In this document: one piece after another, positions 48,301 to 62,613 of the stretch
Layout: every line of letters begins with the position of its first letter
Position numbering within the stretch: the first letter of the stretch is position 1
Assembly: GCA_019095985.1 (NCBI GenBank)
Contig: CM032661.1
Location: 16,717,159 to 16,781,158, forward strand
DNA length: 64,000 bases
DNA from: Streblospio benedicti
Lineage: Eukaryota; Annelida; Polychaeta; Spionida; Spionidae
Reading direction: 5' to 3'
Notes under the pieces: generated by a model
What the model saw: only the letters and a program-made list of their open reading frames with translations
Database searches by the model: none
What the model was told of the DNA's origin: nothing
Program-made: the position numbers and the translations under genes

Positions 48301-51300
48301 TAACAAGCAATACACAGGAGTCTTTAAGATCCAATTTGTATGCCTCTCTGTTTCGGGCCTGATTTGTACGTACACCTGAAGCCTGTAATGTCACTTGTTA
48401 TTCTTCCCACGCCACATTGTGTGTCTGTGCAAACTCGTTCATTGCCAATGAAATTGATCAGCTTGCATTGTGTTGTAATATGAACTGTGTTAACGGCGTA
48501 TAGAGGGAAGCTGCCAATACATGTAATATGAATGTAGCGTTATTATCACCGATCTTTATAGGCAGTTCTTACTTATTATGCAAGGATCTGTCGGTGTGTC
48601 ACATGTTTACATGAGAGAAATCTCCGTTTTGACTATACTGTTTACGCTGCTCATCATGATTAACGTTGCCCTGGAAATCCAATCCAAAAATACCATGTCA
48701 TAACTTCAACCAGGGTTGATAGGAAAAACTCTGCTTCACGCTTGCCCTGACTGATCTCAGCCAACTATCACTGTGCCACTGCAAAGTATCATCTATCAAT
48801 TGTTTATAGATATATGTAGATGTTGGTGTGGTATGACCACCTTCTCGGGGTAAGACGGCCCCAACTACATGCTATTGACGTACATGTATGAAATGTATAT
48901 CTGTTGGGTACTTACTTCATACGTAGGACAAGTAGACTTTTAGTTTTAGCTTGCCTTGACAACACACTGATAAATGCTATGTACACGTGTTCTACGCTTT
49001 CGATTAGGTCTACCATTACATCATTTAATAAGTATTGAGCTCCAAGAGCAAATCATTCCTATAGAAAGAAATGTCACTTCTTTGATGGATTAAAATCAAT
49101 TCTCGTGTTTGATGCTCTTATTTCTTCAAAGAAACGTCGTGTGTAAGTCTTTCATTGAAGGCTATAAATTAAGTTTGACGTGTGGCTCAATTTTAGAGGG
49201 GACTTACTAATCAACTGGCGTGTGACTTGGATGATCAATGCATAGCCATAGAGAGGTTAGCAAATGTTTTAATTAAGCAACGAGAACAATAGTGCATAAT
49301 GCAGTCTCAATTGGTGTTCTTTTTCATCACGTCGCAGATGGTGGGTAATTTCTGCCTTGTATGACCTGTAAGGTCACCAATAACATAACTGAATGTACGC
49401 GTGGACTACCATGGTTGTCTTCTTAAAAACTCACCTATTCAGTTGTGGTAATTTTAGCTTTTACTGAATAAATTAAAAAGTACACATATGGGTGGAATGA
49501 TACATATGATATGCATTGATTTGTGAACACCTGCTTCTCTGTAAGCGCTCCTCTCATTTATGATAGTGGACTACCAAATCATTAAATCATACACACGTGC
49601 ATCTTTTCATTTCAACCTATATACTTGCATTTCATCGTATGGTGAGATCATTAGTTTATATTGTGTGGGTACAGTTGTGACAAGAGTGCTCAGTGGAACT
49701 CTCTATGCACCATTCATAACAATGTCAGAATCAGATTGATTTGCTTCCTTTCAAGAGTCCGCATGTGTCCATACAACGCGAATGACCCCATGCTATTATA
49801 ATTAGGATGGCACTAATCATATTGTCGCCTTCACACGATTACTTGGCTAACTACATTATCAACACAATGAATACCATGAACGGAAGTGACTTTTCTATCA
49901 CCAGGTGCATGCCACAATGTACTGTTGGTGATGATCAGAGTTGGTGTTGGGGTGCGGGCAATAATGAGTAGCGATGTGCGAAACAAAAGGTTGAAAAAGA
50001 GGGGGAGAGTGGGAAGAGGATTTCAAGGGCGTGGGCTGTGGTGAAAAGGCTGGATTACAGGAAGGGGGATGAGCAATGTGATATTTATTCACCCTTTATA
50101 ACCAGCCTTCGGTACTGAAAACTCATCAAACTGCACATATGTGCATTGTTTCAATATGACCCATGAAATTTTAAATGTTAAGCATTAAACGAAGGTTCCT
50201 TCAGTCAGCAGCTTGATTTGACGAATCATTCGAACAATGTTCGTAATTATTAGGCCCCTGAATGAGGTATTATTTGCAGACAAATACGTGATTTGGATGA
50301 TAATCCGGAAGCATATGAGGATGCACACTGCGATACTGTAGTGTGCCTGCTGACCCCAGCATCCACTCAGGTTGTTAATCAGACTCCATTCACAACGGAT
50401 GGCACCATCTTACCTGTTGTGTCGTGTGCACGTGTCATGTATTGTGTACCTATATGTCTCCAGCACCCTTTAATGTGACTGATTAGCCCCCTTTTTCGTG
50501 TCCCTGTCAGAAGATTTATCAGCGCCTTGAAGACTGCGAACAAGGATACTTCGGTAAATTTTCATTGCTACAAATTACAATTACTCGGTGTAACCAAACT
50601 AAGAATGTTACAAGCTTTGAGAGCATGTTCTCGCACTTCACGTTCAATTATAAAATAAGCTTGTTAGTTTTGCGCGTCCAAATGACCGTGTATTTGACAG
50701 AGTTTCATTGGAGCGCTTGTAATAAGGCTACAACTGATTACATGGAAAAGTTATGGATGTTGCTACTAATCTACATTTACGTTTCTCCGAAAGCGGGATT
50801 TACAAACGTTATGGAAAGGGCTATTACAAAAGTTAGAGCTAAGCTGCATCTTTATGTGCAGGTACACACGTAACTTCGACTGGATTTTCAAAAATTTCAA
50901 AGGGAAAGTACAAGAAATACTTGCTTTGTCTCCCCATATAAATAGCTTTCCTGCCGGTGCAGAAGATGTCAACATCTGCTGCCCAAACCTGAATTATAGA
51001 AGACAAACTCTGCTCGGACTTTGTAGAATACAAGCTCATTCAACTGTTGTATTGCATAGATGAACACTCTGACATTACGATATATTAGGTAATGGGAGCG
51101 ACAACAATTGTGAAGAGCAAATCTGCAAATGAAGGTCAATTTAGAGTAACGGGTAGAAATACTATCAACTTTCAACGGGAGTCTTATTGAAATAGCGTAA
51201 GCCTATGCCGTATAGGATTATTATAGCTATATGTGATTTGAATAAGGATTTACATGATTATCATTCTTTCAGCAAGTCTCCTATATATTTGACGTGATCC

Positions 51301-54060
51301 TATTAATACAGAATACCACCCCATTCACCACCAAGTTGTTGTTTTTCCCAATATGTCTCAACGTAATATATATAAGGACCAGTCTTGGAGAAAAAACGCA
51401 GGGGTTTGCTTAGGCATTCGTGAAATTCAGATTTACAAAGAGGTGATGAACAACAGAAAACCAAATCAACAAAAAGAGACTAAAGGCTCATGTTCACTGT
51501 AGGAATGTCTCATCGTGAATAAGTTCAACTTTATTTCAAAGCATGCATGTATATTGTTCCGTAACCACTACACTACCAAAGGGTCACTATAAAAGACCCG
51601 CATTTATTTAATTCATATTCTTTGATTTGATGCTCCTACAACCTCACAGAAGATTGCCACGCAAGTTGGCCATTCAAAGTTACATTTAGCTTAACGCGAG
51701 GTACAATTTCAGAGCAGACTTACAAATTGAGTTAGCATGTGCACCAGTGAATTACGAGTGCGATCAATGTCTAGTATAATGTCCTGTGAAGTTAAAATGT
51801 TGTAAAAGCAAGCATGTCTTCTATTCTCTTTTGTCATGCCTCGCTTGGTGGTAGGTGACGTTTGTATTGTATTGACATATGCACCAATTACAGGCCAATA
51901 TCATGATGTGCAGACACCTTTGTAATATGCAGACCAGTTGATAAAATGTGCAAGGAAGTTTAAGTTTGAATAATATTTCAATGTTCAGTGTTTGGTTTTG
52001 CTTTTGGGTCACACCTGGCATATTATTTTCTAACCAAGCTGACCATCCATGCAGTCCACAGAGATGGTAACCAAAGGCTAATGATTTATATCACCTTATT
52101 TATTAAAAAATATTCCTCACAATTATTGCTATGCCTGCAGTAAAATACATACTGTTCATAATAACATAGAGGAAGGTAATATAACGAGTATTTTGGTTTA
52201 AAGTGTGCCTTTACTTGCACTGTAAATGCTCTCCGTGTGAAACAGTGCAAGTGTGCTATGTACACGTATGCATACACTGCACAGTCTTAAACATACAATG
52301 TATGTAGTCAATGCCATCTTGCTACATCGCAAATCGCTGTCACCCCCTGCTTAGAGTGATTACGTCTCTAGTCAAATTACGGGCACTAACACAGAAGGCA
52401 GTGGTTGCACACAGTGCAGGGTGTGGCTGATGTTTGGTTGGTGGAAGGTGTTTGACTCACCAAATTTCTACTCCCTGAAAACATCTTATCCTTCACTTGT
52501 TCATATATTCTACATGTACCGATACTGTTCTATTTATTATTGATCTCCTTTTTTAGCTTTCCTGGTCTTACTATTGGCGTCCTTCTTGCCTTTGTAGGTC
52601 TACATGTTATCGTAGTTGAAGTCATTGCCACCATTTAGTTTATTCTTGTTCTTATTGCCTTCTGCGTATTGTATTGTTCTTATTGTGTTCTGCTTAGTGT
52701 AGTGTTCTTATTGTTCTTATTCTAATTGCTTTTATTTACTGCCTTAGCCCTATTCCTTGTCTTCTTTACATTCCCAGTTCCTTATCTTTTTTGTCCTAAC
52801 TATTCTTAGAATTCTTCTACTTGTTATTCTCATCCGTTTATCCTCTGGTGTTCCTGCTGTCATAATTACAGACTCAGACAGTGCTTGGGAGTTTTTGTTA
52901 TAAACATGCGAATCTGATGAGGCGATTCATGGATTTATGGTTGCCAGTCATTTATGCAATAGCTCGAGAATAGCACCACAAATCCGTTTATGCTTCCACG
53001 AAGATGTGGAATTTACGAGTGTTTAAAGAAGGACTAAACCAATTATAGTTGCATTGTTAGGCCTTATTCTTTTAACAAGTAAAGATTTTGTGTATAGAGA
53101 GGTGCAAGAAATAATTGATTTTAATGTACATTGCTGTGTCTGACATAATTTTTAATCATCTGTTGGCCATAGTGAGGCTGATATGAAGCATAGGTGCGGT
53201 GTGGGTGTAACGGCACCATTGACTAAATATGTGACTGCCATACAGCAACACAGTACGCAGTGTGAAAAGGGTTATCCACGTACATATACAGACACTTACA
53301 TGTAGTTTACATCAACATGTTTTACTAGTGCGGATTTCTGTTTCAGACTTTGGGCCATCCCTTGCTGATGAACTGAATAAGGAAGCATTGAAGGGACACT
53401 TTGTCAGAATTCAGCTGAATACAAGTAGATAACAGTATCTTGTCATCTAGAGGGGAATGTCGTGAACTGCAGTGTAGAATATACATAAATAGGAAACTAG
53501 CTATGGTATCTTCGTAAATGTCAGTTTAAATCGAGGAACTCAGGATAACATTACATGTGATATTTAGAACTAAAATGAGAAGTATATATTATAATAAAAC
53601 CCATAAGCAAACATCAACTAATTGCCGTATGGGTTGAGGTATATTATACTGCTTGGACGTGCAAATATATTCTATGAGGTGGCATTCAATCAGACACACA
53701 TCTCCTAAAATGCCATTACGGTAGCAACGCGATACCGTCAGGTAACACCTCCAGGCATTAAAGTGTCGAATTAGTGTACATGTACGCTATAGCGCATTTG
53801 TGATTCATTCCTCCTATGCAGGGGCACACGGCTGAGAAAGACAGGCTGCAAAATGGGTGGATGATAAAGTATACAGTTAGAGTGGCTAAATATGATAAAA
53901 ATGGAGTTCAAAGTGGATATTAGAGTTACTGCTATGTGCTACATTTAGCACTGCGCATCGTGGAATAGAATTCAAATTAATTAGTGCTACTCAAGAAAGA
54001 AAAAAATCGACTGTACCATTTGTGCACAAAGTGTGCAATATATGACGGTAGTCACTAAAA
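48301..54060. other. Intergenic DNA, no gene recognised
   Basis: There is no exon with family similarity or consistent splice borders. The stretch 52640-52745 is a degenerate repetition of GTTCTTATTG-like words. A CA-rich stretch starts just before the FAD monooxygenase gene. Confidence 0.35.
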
Positions 54061-54258
54061 GCACAAATTCTCCACAACGGTATACCAAAAACCAGCACCA
54101 AAAACCTCATTCCAATAGCCTCTCTACGCGAACACCAACACCAAGCTTGAAATCCCAATCCCCATCAAAACAACAACCAACACCAACAACAACAACTACC
54201 AACCAATGAATACAACAAACCCAACTCCAGCCACAGCCGTTCACCTTCCACAATCACT
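54061..54258 (+). promoter_or_regulatory. CA-rich leader upstream of the FAD monooxygenase start
   Basis: The plus strand is almost free of G and rich in CAA, CCA and ACA for about 200 bases, ending two bases before the GC-rich first coding exon. It looks like an unstructured 5' untranslated region or low-complexity promoter DNA. No TATA box was placed. Confidence 0.3.
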
Positions 54259-55487
54259 ATGACGATCACCACGTGCTACCGCGACTCGGCCTCGGCTGGC
54301 CCGCCCGTGCCGGGCTGCGCGCTCCTGCAGGCGGCGCTGGTGACGGTGGGCGTGCTGGCGGCCTTCTCGGCGCTGCGCACGCTGTGGGAACGAGTGCGGC
54401 GCACGTGGGCCACGGTGAGCGTGGTGGTGGTGGGCGCCGGGCCCGTGGGTCTGCTCAGCGCTCTCATCGCCGCCCGCTGCAAGGGAAAGGTGAGGCGGTG
54501 CTAGTTTGCGCTTTTTTTGACCAACGTGTTCATGGGCTCCAGCGTCTTGGGAGGATGGAGTGGGGGGCATATATACCACTACTACGAGTAACAAACACTA
54601 TGTCATAATCCTTACAACTATTTTTAGGGAGTGATGTGTATGGTGTAGTGTTTGTAACTCATAGTAATATACACACCACACACCACATCCTATGATGTTG
54701 GGGCTCATGTCCATGTTCACTTTCTAATCCTGTATCATAGTAGGATTTCAACGTAGGTTCCAGTTTGACAGCCACGAATGGTTATGATTGAGATTTTACT
54801 CTGTTATGGAAGATGGAAAGAAAAACGTACATGTGAGGAGACCATAAATTATGTCCGCTAACTATGTCTGCCAGTAGACTGATTCGCCTACAATACTCTG
54901 GACTGTCTGACTCTAGCTCAGACTTCTTAACATGGTCTATCGCATTTTTGCATTTGTAATAATTATCAATTGATAAAGTACCATTACCCATATACAGTAG
55001 AACCTCCAATTACACCCACCTCTCTAGTGCGACTGCCTCTATGATAGAACCGCTTCTGCAAGTCCCAAAAGTTCAATATTATTCCCAAATGAACCTCCAG
55101 TAACAGACCTGCTCTCTATTTGGTCCAGTTGACGAAAGTCCCGTCCCAGGGCCCGTCTTAACAGAAAGGCTCCACTGTAATAGTAGGAATCACACGTGAC
55201 CCACACGTATCGTCTGCTGCCAGGTGACGTCCGTGGTGGTGTACGAGTCGCGGTCACGCCATGACCTGCTATCTCGGCCTCAGCAGCTCGCCCTGGACGC
55301 GCGTTCTGTGCGCTTCCTGGCGGCCGAGCTCGGCGGCCTCGTGGACTTCGACAACATCGAGGGCTGCTGGGCCGGCGGCGCCTTCTACACGCGCATCGGC
55401 GTCTTCCAGGAGTACCTGCTCGACCGCCTCATGCAGGGAGGCGGCAGCGAGGGCGAGGTGCCCGTCACCGTCAGGCTTGGACACAAG
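54259..55487 (+). CDS. Membrane-anchored FAD-dependent monooxygenase, first two coding exons
   Basis: Exons 54259-54489 and 55224-55487 (donors GTGAGG and GTGCGT, acceptor CTGCTGCCAG) join in phase 0 to give the first 165 residues. Residues 18-38 form a membrane segment. Residues 55-64 (VVVVGAGPVG) are the beta strand and GxGxxG loop of an FAD Rossmann fold. Glu85 (VVVYESRSRHD) would bind the ribose. The FSRHN-like SRSRHDLL stretch and the FYTRIGVFQEYLLDRL segment recall the FAD head of MICAL and related hydroxylases, but the exact family was not settled. The substrate is unknown. The start follows the CA-rich leader and is the first ATG of this frame. The exons are far more GC-rich than their surroundings. 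No later exon was found, so the gene continues past a large intron, probably out of the window. Confidence 0.82.
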
Positions 55488-55513
55488 GTGCGTGGCCGGG
55501 GAGGTGGGGGGTT

Positions 55514-56386
<873 letters not shown>

Positions 56387-56390
56387 TCGT

Positions 56391-58105
56391 CTGTTAGACC
56401 GCAAAACATAACCAGCCGCAAAATATAACCAGTTATGTTTTGCGTTAACGCAAAACGTAACCACACCCCCGAAAATGGACCTGGTGACGCAAAATATAAC
56501 CACTGCCGCAAAATATAACCAGAGCAAATGTACGTTATGTGTAACATACAGTAGAGAGTATTTTTGTTTTACTAACATACGACGGTATCAGATATTTTCA
56601 CACGAGTTATCCAATAGTATGATAGAAGGTCATGTATCCTGGAACTAATAGACAAATATTTATTTACACTTTTGTCGAACCAAAGTACTTTGAACGTGGA
56701 GTGAATGTAGCGACCCAGATGAGGAGACTGAGACCTTCTCTCAACAGAGATGGAGGCAGACACACCCTTCCCACCGTATGGAACAACGTGTTGACCCCTC
56801 AAGTGGGGGAGGGGGGGCGCATCTGGGGATTTTCCCGCGTCAAGAGTGACGACCTATGACGTCATCACTTGTTGTGAACAAGATAAGAGCGATTGCCGAA
56901 AGCTCAAAATGTGAACTTAAAGTGCAAATAAATATTTGTCTTGAGCTATCCAATGTTAGGTGCTTATCATTTCGAGGTGGGTCATGGGTGTTCAGGCCTC
57001 AACTATTGAGTGGTCTGGCTGGTTCGTTTAGTAATGGCGCACTTCTGGCTGGTGGTTCTAGGTCTTTTTACTTAACTGTGGCCTCGTCTGCTGTTTTCGG
57101 AGATGTATGGTCGACAGATGAACGGTAAGTGCCGCCACTACCGTTACAATCTTAAGCAATGACACCATGATTAATGCTGTCTTCCTGAAGGAAAGGACAC
57201 ACTTCTGCCTGGTTCTTGCCCAAAAATTGTTATCACTTCTCGGGAAACGTTATTTTGATTCTTTTCATACTGTGGGCCCCCGTTATGGATTATTGAGTTG
57301 TTGATTTGGATAATCCTTTTCTCCTCTCGGAGGTGGTTGGGGGACTAACTTGCTCATCTGTATGTTTTTTCTGCTTAAAAGTGGCCATGCTGACGATTGT
57401 GTGCTATTTCCGAATGATCCCATGAGCCTGCCTTCTCAGTCATCCCATCTGAAAGGTTCAGAACGTTATTCCAGACGATCCCATAAGTTCTGACCACATA
57501 ATATGCACAAGAACCACCATAAAAAGACTGGCAATATTTATTTCTCATTTCTGGTGTTTTGTGGAACAAACATAAAGCATGACGCCTAGGATGTGCTGCC
57601 TTCTAAGAAGTACACGTGTTGGGTGTGTATAGTTTTTTATATACTAAGGTCAATTAAGGCTACAGATATTCTTGTGTTTCATCACATTGAAAACCACGAA
57701 TGTGCACACCATGTTTGACTACAATACACCCCACGGTCGAACAACATCCCTGCATATGCAGATACTTCACATTCTACAGATTTGTTGCCAATATTTTACT
57801 CATACACACCCCACACAAATGCAGCAGTAAACAAATATTTTAAACCAGTTTTAGACAGTATGCACTCGAGGTGACCCTCCTCTATATGGGTATGTGCCAT
57901 GTTAACTGTAAAACAGAGTAGTCGGTGATTTGAACTTACCATTTGACGAGATTAGAATTGTGACTGGCTATACACCTTGGTTATAATTTGCGTCTGGTTA
58001 TATTTTGCGTCACCAGCTCCATTTTCGATGCTGTGGTTATATTTTGCGTTAACGCAAATCATAACTGGTTATATTTTGCGTTGGTTATATTTTGCGGTCT
58101 AACAG
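56391..58105. mobile_element. 1.7-kb DNA transposon-like element with ~135-bp terminal inverted repeats
   Basis: The left end 56391-56525 (CTGTTAGACCGCAAAA...) and the right end 57972-58105 (...GGTCTAACAG) are inverted copies at roughly 85 percent by eye. Each end contains several units of CGCAAAATATAACCA or its complement and the palindrome TTTTGCGTTAACGCAAA. TCGT flanks both ends (56387-56390, 58106-58109) as a possible 4-base target duplication. The interior has no long reading frame, so the element is non-autonomous. It contains repeat family A (56940-57575). The superfamily was not recognised. Confidence 0.75.
56940..57575 (-). repeat. Dispersed repeat family A, copy 2
   Basis: The reverse complement aligns to 13350-14010 over about 600 bases, in the same order throughout. 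The minus-strand frame holds YYVVRTYGIVWNNVL. Copy 1 has the same nucleotide run with an indel, hinting that the family once encoded protein. A related VWNNVL-type string (TLPTVWNNVLTP) also occurs on the plus strand at 56769-56804, outside the aligned part. Confidence 0.6.
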
Positions 58106-58109
58106 TCGT

Positions 58110-61100
58110 CTGTATATCAGGTGTCGTTTGTGGTGTCACGTGAACAGTCATTGGCATTCTGTTCCACCTTAATATGACGTGAGATGATTGGTGGAATTGG
58201 TAAGGAAACATGTTTTTTCTTGATAAGTATTTACTGTGAAACGTCTTCATGAAGATAACTCCTAACAAGTAGACACAGCTAACAATTAATATCATTAAGA
58301 CCACTATGCAATTTGCCTTTTTGTTGAATTGCACAGCATGTATCGCTAACAGGGATATTATTCTTGATATAAGAGATAGGAGCTATTGCACTTTGACCGA
58401 TCATACTTTGTTTACAAGTACATTGTAGTTAACAAGCATTTCAATCATTTTAATGCGGAGATGTCCATGCACAGAACTTGATGACATGTGGCTGTATAAC
58501 CACGACAAACTAGGCACAGATCAACCGATCGATCACCTCAGTTTTATTAATGCAGCAGCACAGGCTGCCTACTATAATGAGATCGAGCAATCAGTTTAAT
58601 GAGCAATGAATCAGATTGTATGGACTGTATTATAGAGCTTAATGCGAGCGTTACTGCGATGTATGGGTGTGTGCCATGACGACCACCCAGCGCGGGGGTC
58701 ACCTCGGTCACAGCAACGGCTAGCAAGGGCCTTCTGGAGTCTACGGTTTACTTGAAGGCCATTGAATGCTAGTAAATGCTGCATTGTTCTACCTGTTATA
58801 GAACAAGGCGTGACACTATCATTTGAAGAGCAGAACTGGAGAGAGAAAACTTGAAATAGTAATTTATTCATAACGTTTAATATGTATGGGCCAATTATCA
58901 TGTATTCATGGAAATATTTGGGTTGTAGAAATGTATCTTAGCGAAGAAGAATGCACCTCTTTGAGCAGTGAACATGTGGTTCAATTCTGTGACATCAAAC
59001 AATATCTAAGATGTAGAGAAGAGAAAAAAACTCAAGATTCTCTCCTCATTTGTCCTCGACGCAAGGGTAGTTTCACACACCACAGTGTGGCTGTTGAACC
59101 ACCGTGATGGTGCATTTATCCAGCGCAGTGCCCGGATCTCACAAACACAATGATGTCATATACATGTGCACTTTCTGGAAACTATTGGTAGATTGAATCA
59201 TTTGCACACAATTTCAATATTACAACTTGCCATATTTGTGTTTTCGGCTGATTTGGTGTGTTTTGAATGAGGCTATTGCAAAGCCTTATGACATTGAACG
59301 CTGTCCTGACATTGAACTGATTGACTGATACTTGACTTTGTAGCTGTTGTATTTCTAAGTTATTATTGAACATCATTTATAGTTATGTGAAGTATCACAT
59401 GAGTTCAGAACATACCGAATTTCCACGTCAAAACAACCGACTAACATCGTTAATTGCCAAATCGATTAAATGGCCACAAAGTACACTATAATCTCATGTG
59501 TATGTTTAAAATATTCACTGTAACATTGCTATTTAAGAGAGCTAGCAACTCACACAGCCTACTATTTTCGTTCATATAAAACAACTTTATGGTCAAAGAG
59601 TTTGAAAACGGCTGAATGTGATAAATCTACCCATCTATCTAGCTATTTATAACTTTCCATATAATGACCAATGTTATTTAGAAGAAAAATATGAAATAGG
59701 CTCATATTTGCAGCAGAATCATACAGCACAAGTCACGTGGCCTTCCTGTAATAGGGTCATGGCAATGAAGCATTTGAGTACAGCGTGCACAATGACTTCT
59801 CTAAATTTACGTTGACGGCAGTTGACGTTAATGACGTTTGGCTGCTCAACTCGTGCAACTGTTTATTAGGTCCGAGCCACTCAGGGAGTTTCACAGTCAG
59901 CACTCGAGTATTTTTAAAGTCGCAGTAGGCCTAATCTTGTACTTGCCCCTCCAGGTTTCGCCGGAAAACATGATTATTGAAATAGTTTGGCAAATGTCGT
60001 GAGCATATGCAGTAAAACGTTGTCATACCAATAGGAACACCTCACTTAGCATAATTAATAAGGTGAGGTTTTTGCTACTCCTAATGGTGTGTCTGTTAGT
60101 GAGTTTAGCTTTATTTATCGACGTGCTTATTACGTAATTATGACACTTATAAAGATATTCCAGTGCATTGCTTAACCGTGTGGAATAGTGTGCATATAAT
60201 CAAATCAACTCTACAAGGAAGTTGGCGTAACGGGTAGGCCTATTGCATGATAGATACTGAGTCAGAAGAGGTATGTAGTGAAACGTGAAGAAAAGCAATT
60301 TTGTATCAGAGTTGTCAAAATGCCGCGTGAGTAGTAATCAGCAAAATCTAACTATCTGATTTTCTCTGCGTGCAGTTCTCGTTTCCCCTTTCTGGTAGGC
60401 CTAACACAGTAACACATAAATGCAAAAATGAGACTGCAATCAGATTTGTACATGGACATAAATGAGAGAGCCAACACCATTCAATAAATGCTTTAAATCG
60501 GTTATGATAGGGTAGCGTTGTATATAATAACTCCCTACGTTTACAGATTTGTACATGAAAGGGAAGCCAAGAAAATTAGAAAATATGCAAACATGTTGAT
60601 CACATGACGCAGTGAGTCATGTGATGAGCAGGTGCGCCGGATGTAGGCCACGTGGTAACAGTACACTAAGTGCGCAGGGTCGAGTTACCCAGACTCATTT
60701 TGCGTCAACTCATGCTTTCTCTCATTAATTCATTGCAATGTGTCATTTTATGAAGTATCGTGAAGCATTCACACATTCTTATTATCGCATGACCATTTCA
60801 TGTTATGATAATAATATGTGTTACGTGTACTTTAATTTTTATCACAGTAGTCAACATTTGGCCCGGTGTGGAACTACGACATGTTGGATAGCATATTAAA
60901 GTTGCTATTTTGTTAATTTCAAAAGTAATCGATAGCTATATATTGGAGTCCTACAGTCCATGGATTGTTTTGTTTACCTCCACAGTTCACACTGTTTGAG
61001 CTAGTAGAGTGTTTTAATGTGGTTTGTCATGTGAAAATGATAATATCTTGGATCCTTTACACGTGACCAATTGTTGACGGTCTCCAGGTCACGACTTTAG

Positions 61101-62320
61101 AGACAGGGATGCTCCATTTTGGTTATGTCAGTTGAGAATGATGTTTGGAATGATATGTTCTTATTACTGTTGCTTGGTACCCTAACCTATACGTGGAGCA
61201 ATACGCGAATCGGGAATGCCTTGTCTTCAGACAACTTGCAGTCAAAGGAACGATAATGGAATCCAAACTGTCCTTTTGTTTTCCCTAATGGTATCGAAGC
61301 CCTATACACAACGAAGATGGTGATGGTGGCCTTCGTTTTCGTTTCAGAAGTTCATAACGGTGCATAAGCTACGTGTTAGTGTTGCTTATTGTATATGTAT
61401 TCATTGTAGCAGATATTGAAACCTCGGATCAAACTTTGAAATATTTAATGTATCTATTTGATAGCCTATACATAATTTCGTTTCTCCTCATACATGTACA
61501 TATGATGTGGATAAATAAGTCTACATTTTCGTTTCTCTCTATTTACATCCACGAGATACTTAGTAGGCAATATTCGTAACACAATGTAGTCTTATATGGC
61601 ATGATGTCATACACAAACACTTTATTTATATTATATGGACCATCCAACCACATCGTAATGAAGTCACATGCATCTATAGTCACCTCTTATATTTACCTCA
61701 CGGCACTTCTATTGTCCAGTGTACTGGGAGGAACAATCATTAGCGCCATCTAGTGGTGATGTGTAATGACTTCGCATTCACTAGGCACAGAGTGTATTAC
61801 TGGCGTTAACAAATTCACAAAGTTCTTGATAAGTACAAATGTACCAGTAGCTGTTGTCTCCTGGTCATGGGCTGTGATTAGTCACATACAGTGACAATAA
61901 ATCACGTGATGCACTCACGTGACCAGGTTCCGCGAGAGGTGTGTAAACACTCGAGGTGCACACGTGAAGGGCTTTCCACACATGGTGTATTGGCTCCGGG
62001 AAATCATTTCATCGTATTCTTATTGCTGGTATCTTAAAGTCCGATCAGGTTTTGCCAATTTCCAGACAATTCTGTGAGTAATTTGGGGTTCCCGGCAAGC
62101 CTGCAGACGACATAATTAGGCTTGTATATAGATCAAGTGTGACAAAGCTGTTTTTGAAGCAATTTCAGCTGTAAAGGTTATGCCCAAAATTTAGTTGCGT
62201 GGGTCACAAGATACGCTCACATTTATTCTATATGGATAGAAAATTAAACGTTTTTGAACATTTTGGTGTGCCTATTCGTCAAGATGCTTTCTACAAGAAA
62301 TGCATCCGAAATATTAGAGC
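58110..62320. other. Intergenic or intron DNA, nothing coding recognised
   Basis: No later exon of the FAD monooxygenase was recognised. TGACG motifs repeat at 59812-59838 and TAGGCCTA occurs at 59927, 60235 and 60400. Neither is decisive. Confidence 0.3.
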
Positions 62321-62613
62321 ACGGGACATGCCCATGAGTTGAAGATGTGCACATCAAAACTTTAGCACACTACATCAAAAGCTAACATCAGAATCATAAA
62401 ACAAACGCCATGAAAGTTGATGCCGCTAAACATGTAGCCATTAAAGTCACTGCAGTGGGACATAACGGTCGGACATGCCCATACCATGAAAGTTGAAGAT
62501 GTGCACACTAAGACTTTATCACACTAGTATACATTAAAACCTAAAAGAGAAACATAATAAAGCACTACGAAAGTTGATGTCTCTCCACATGTGGCCATGG
62601 ATGTAAGTCACGT
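62321..62613. repeat. Diverged tandem duplication (~145 bp units)
   Basis: Units at 62321-62455 and 62470-62613 share GGACATGCCCAT, GTTGAAGATGTGCACA and GAAAGTTGATG, then a CATGTGGCCAT-like end. By eye about three quarters of positions match. Confidence 0.7.

Noticed and set aside
54241-54608. Other long frames overlapping the first FAD monooxygenase exon
   Set aside because: High GC keeps several frames open. Only one frame holds the FAD-binding GxGxxG and joins in phase with the next exon.
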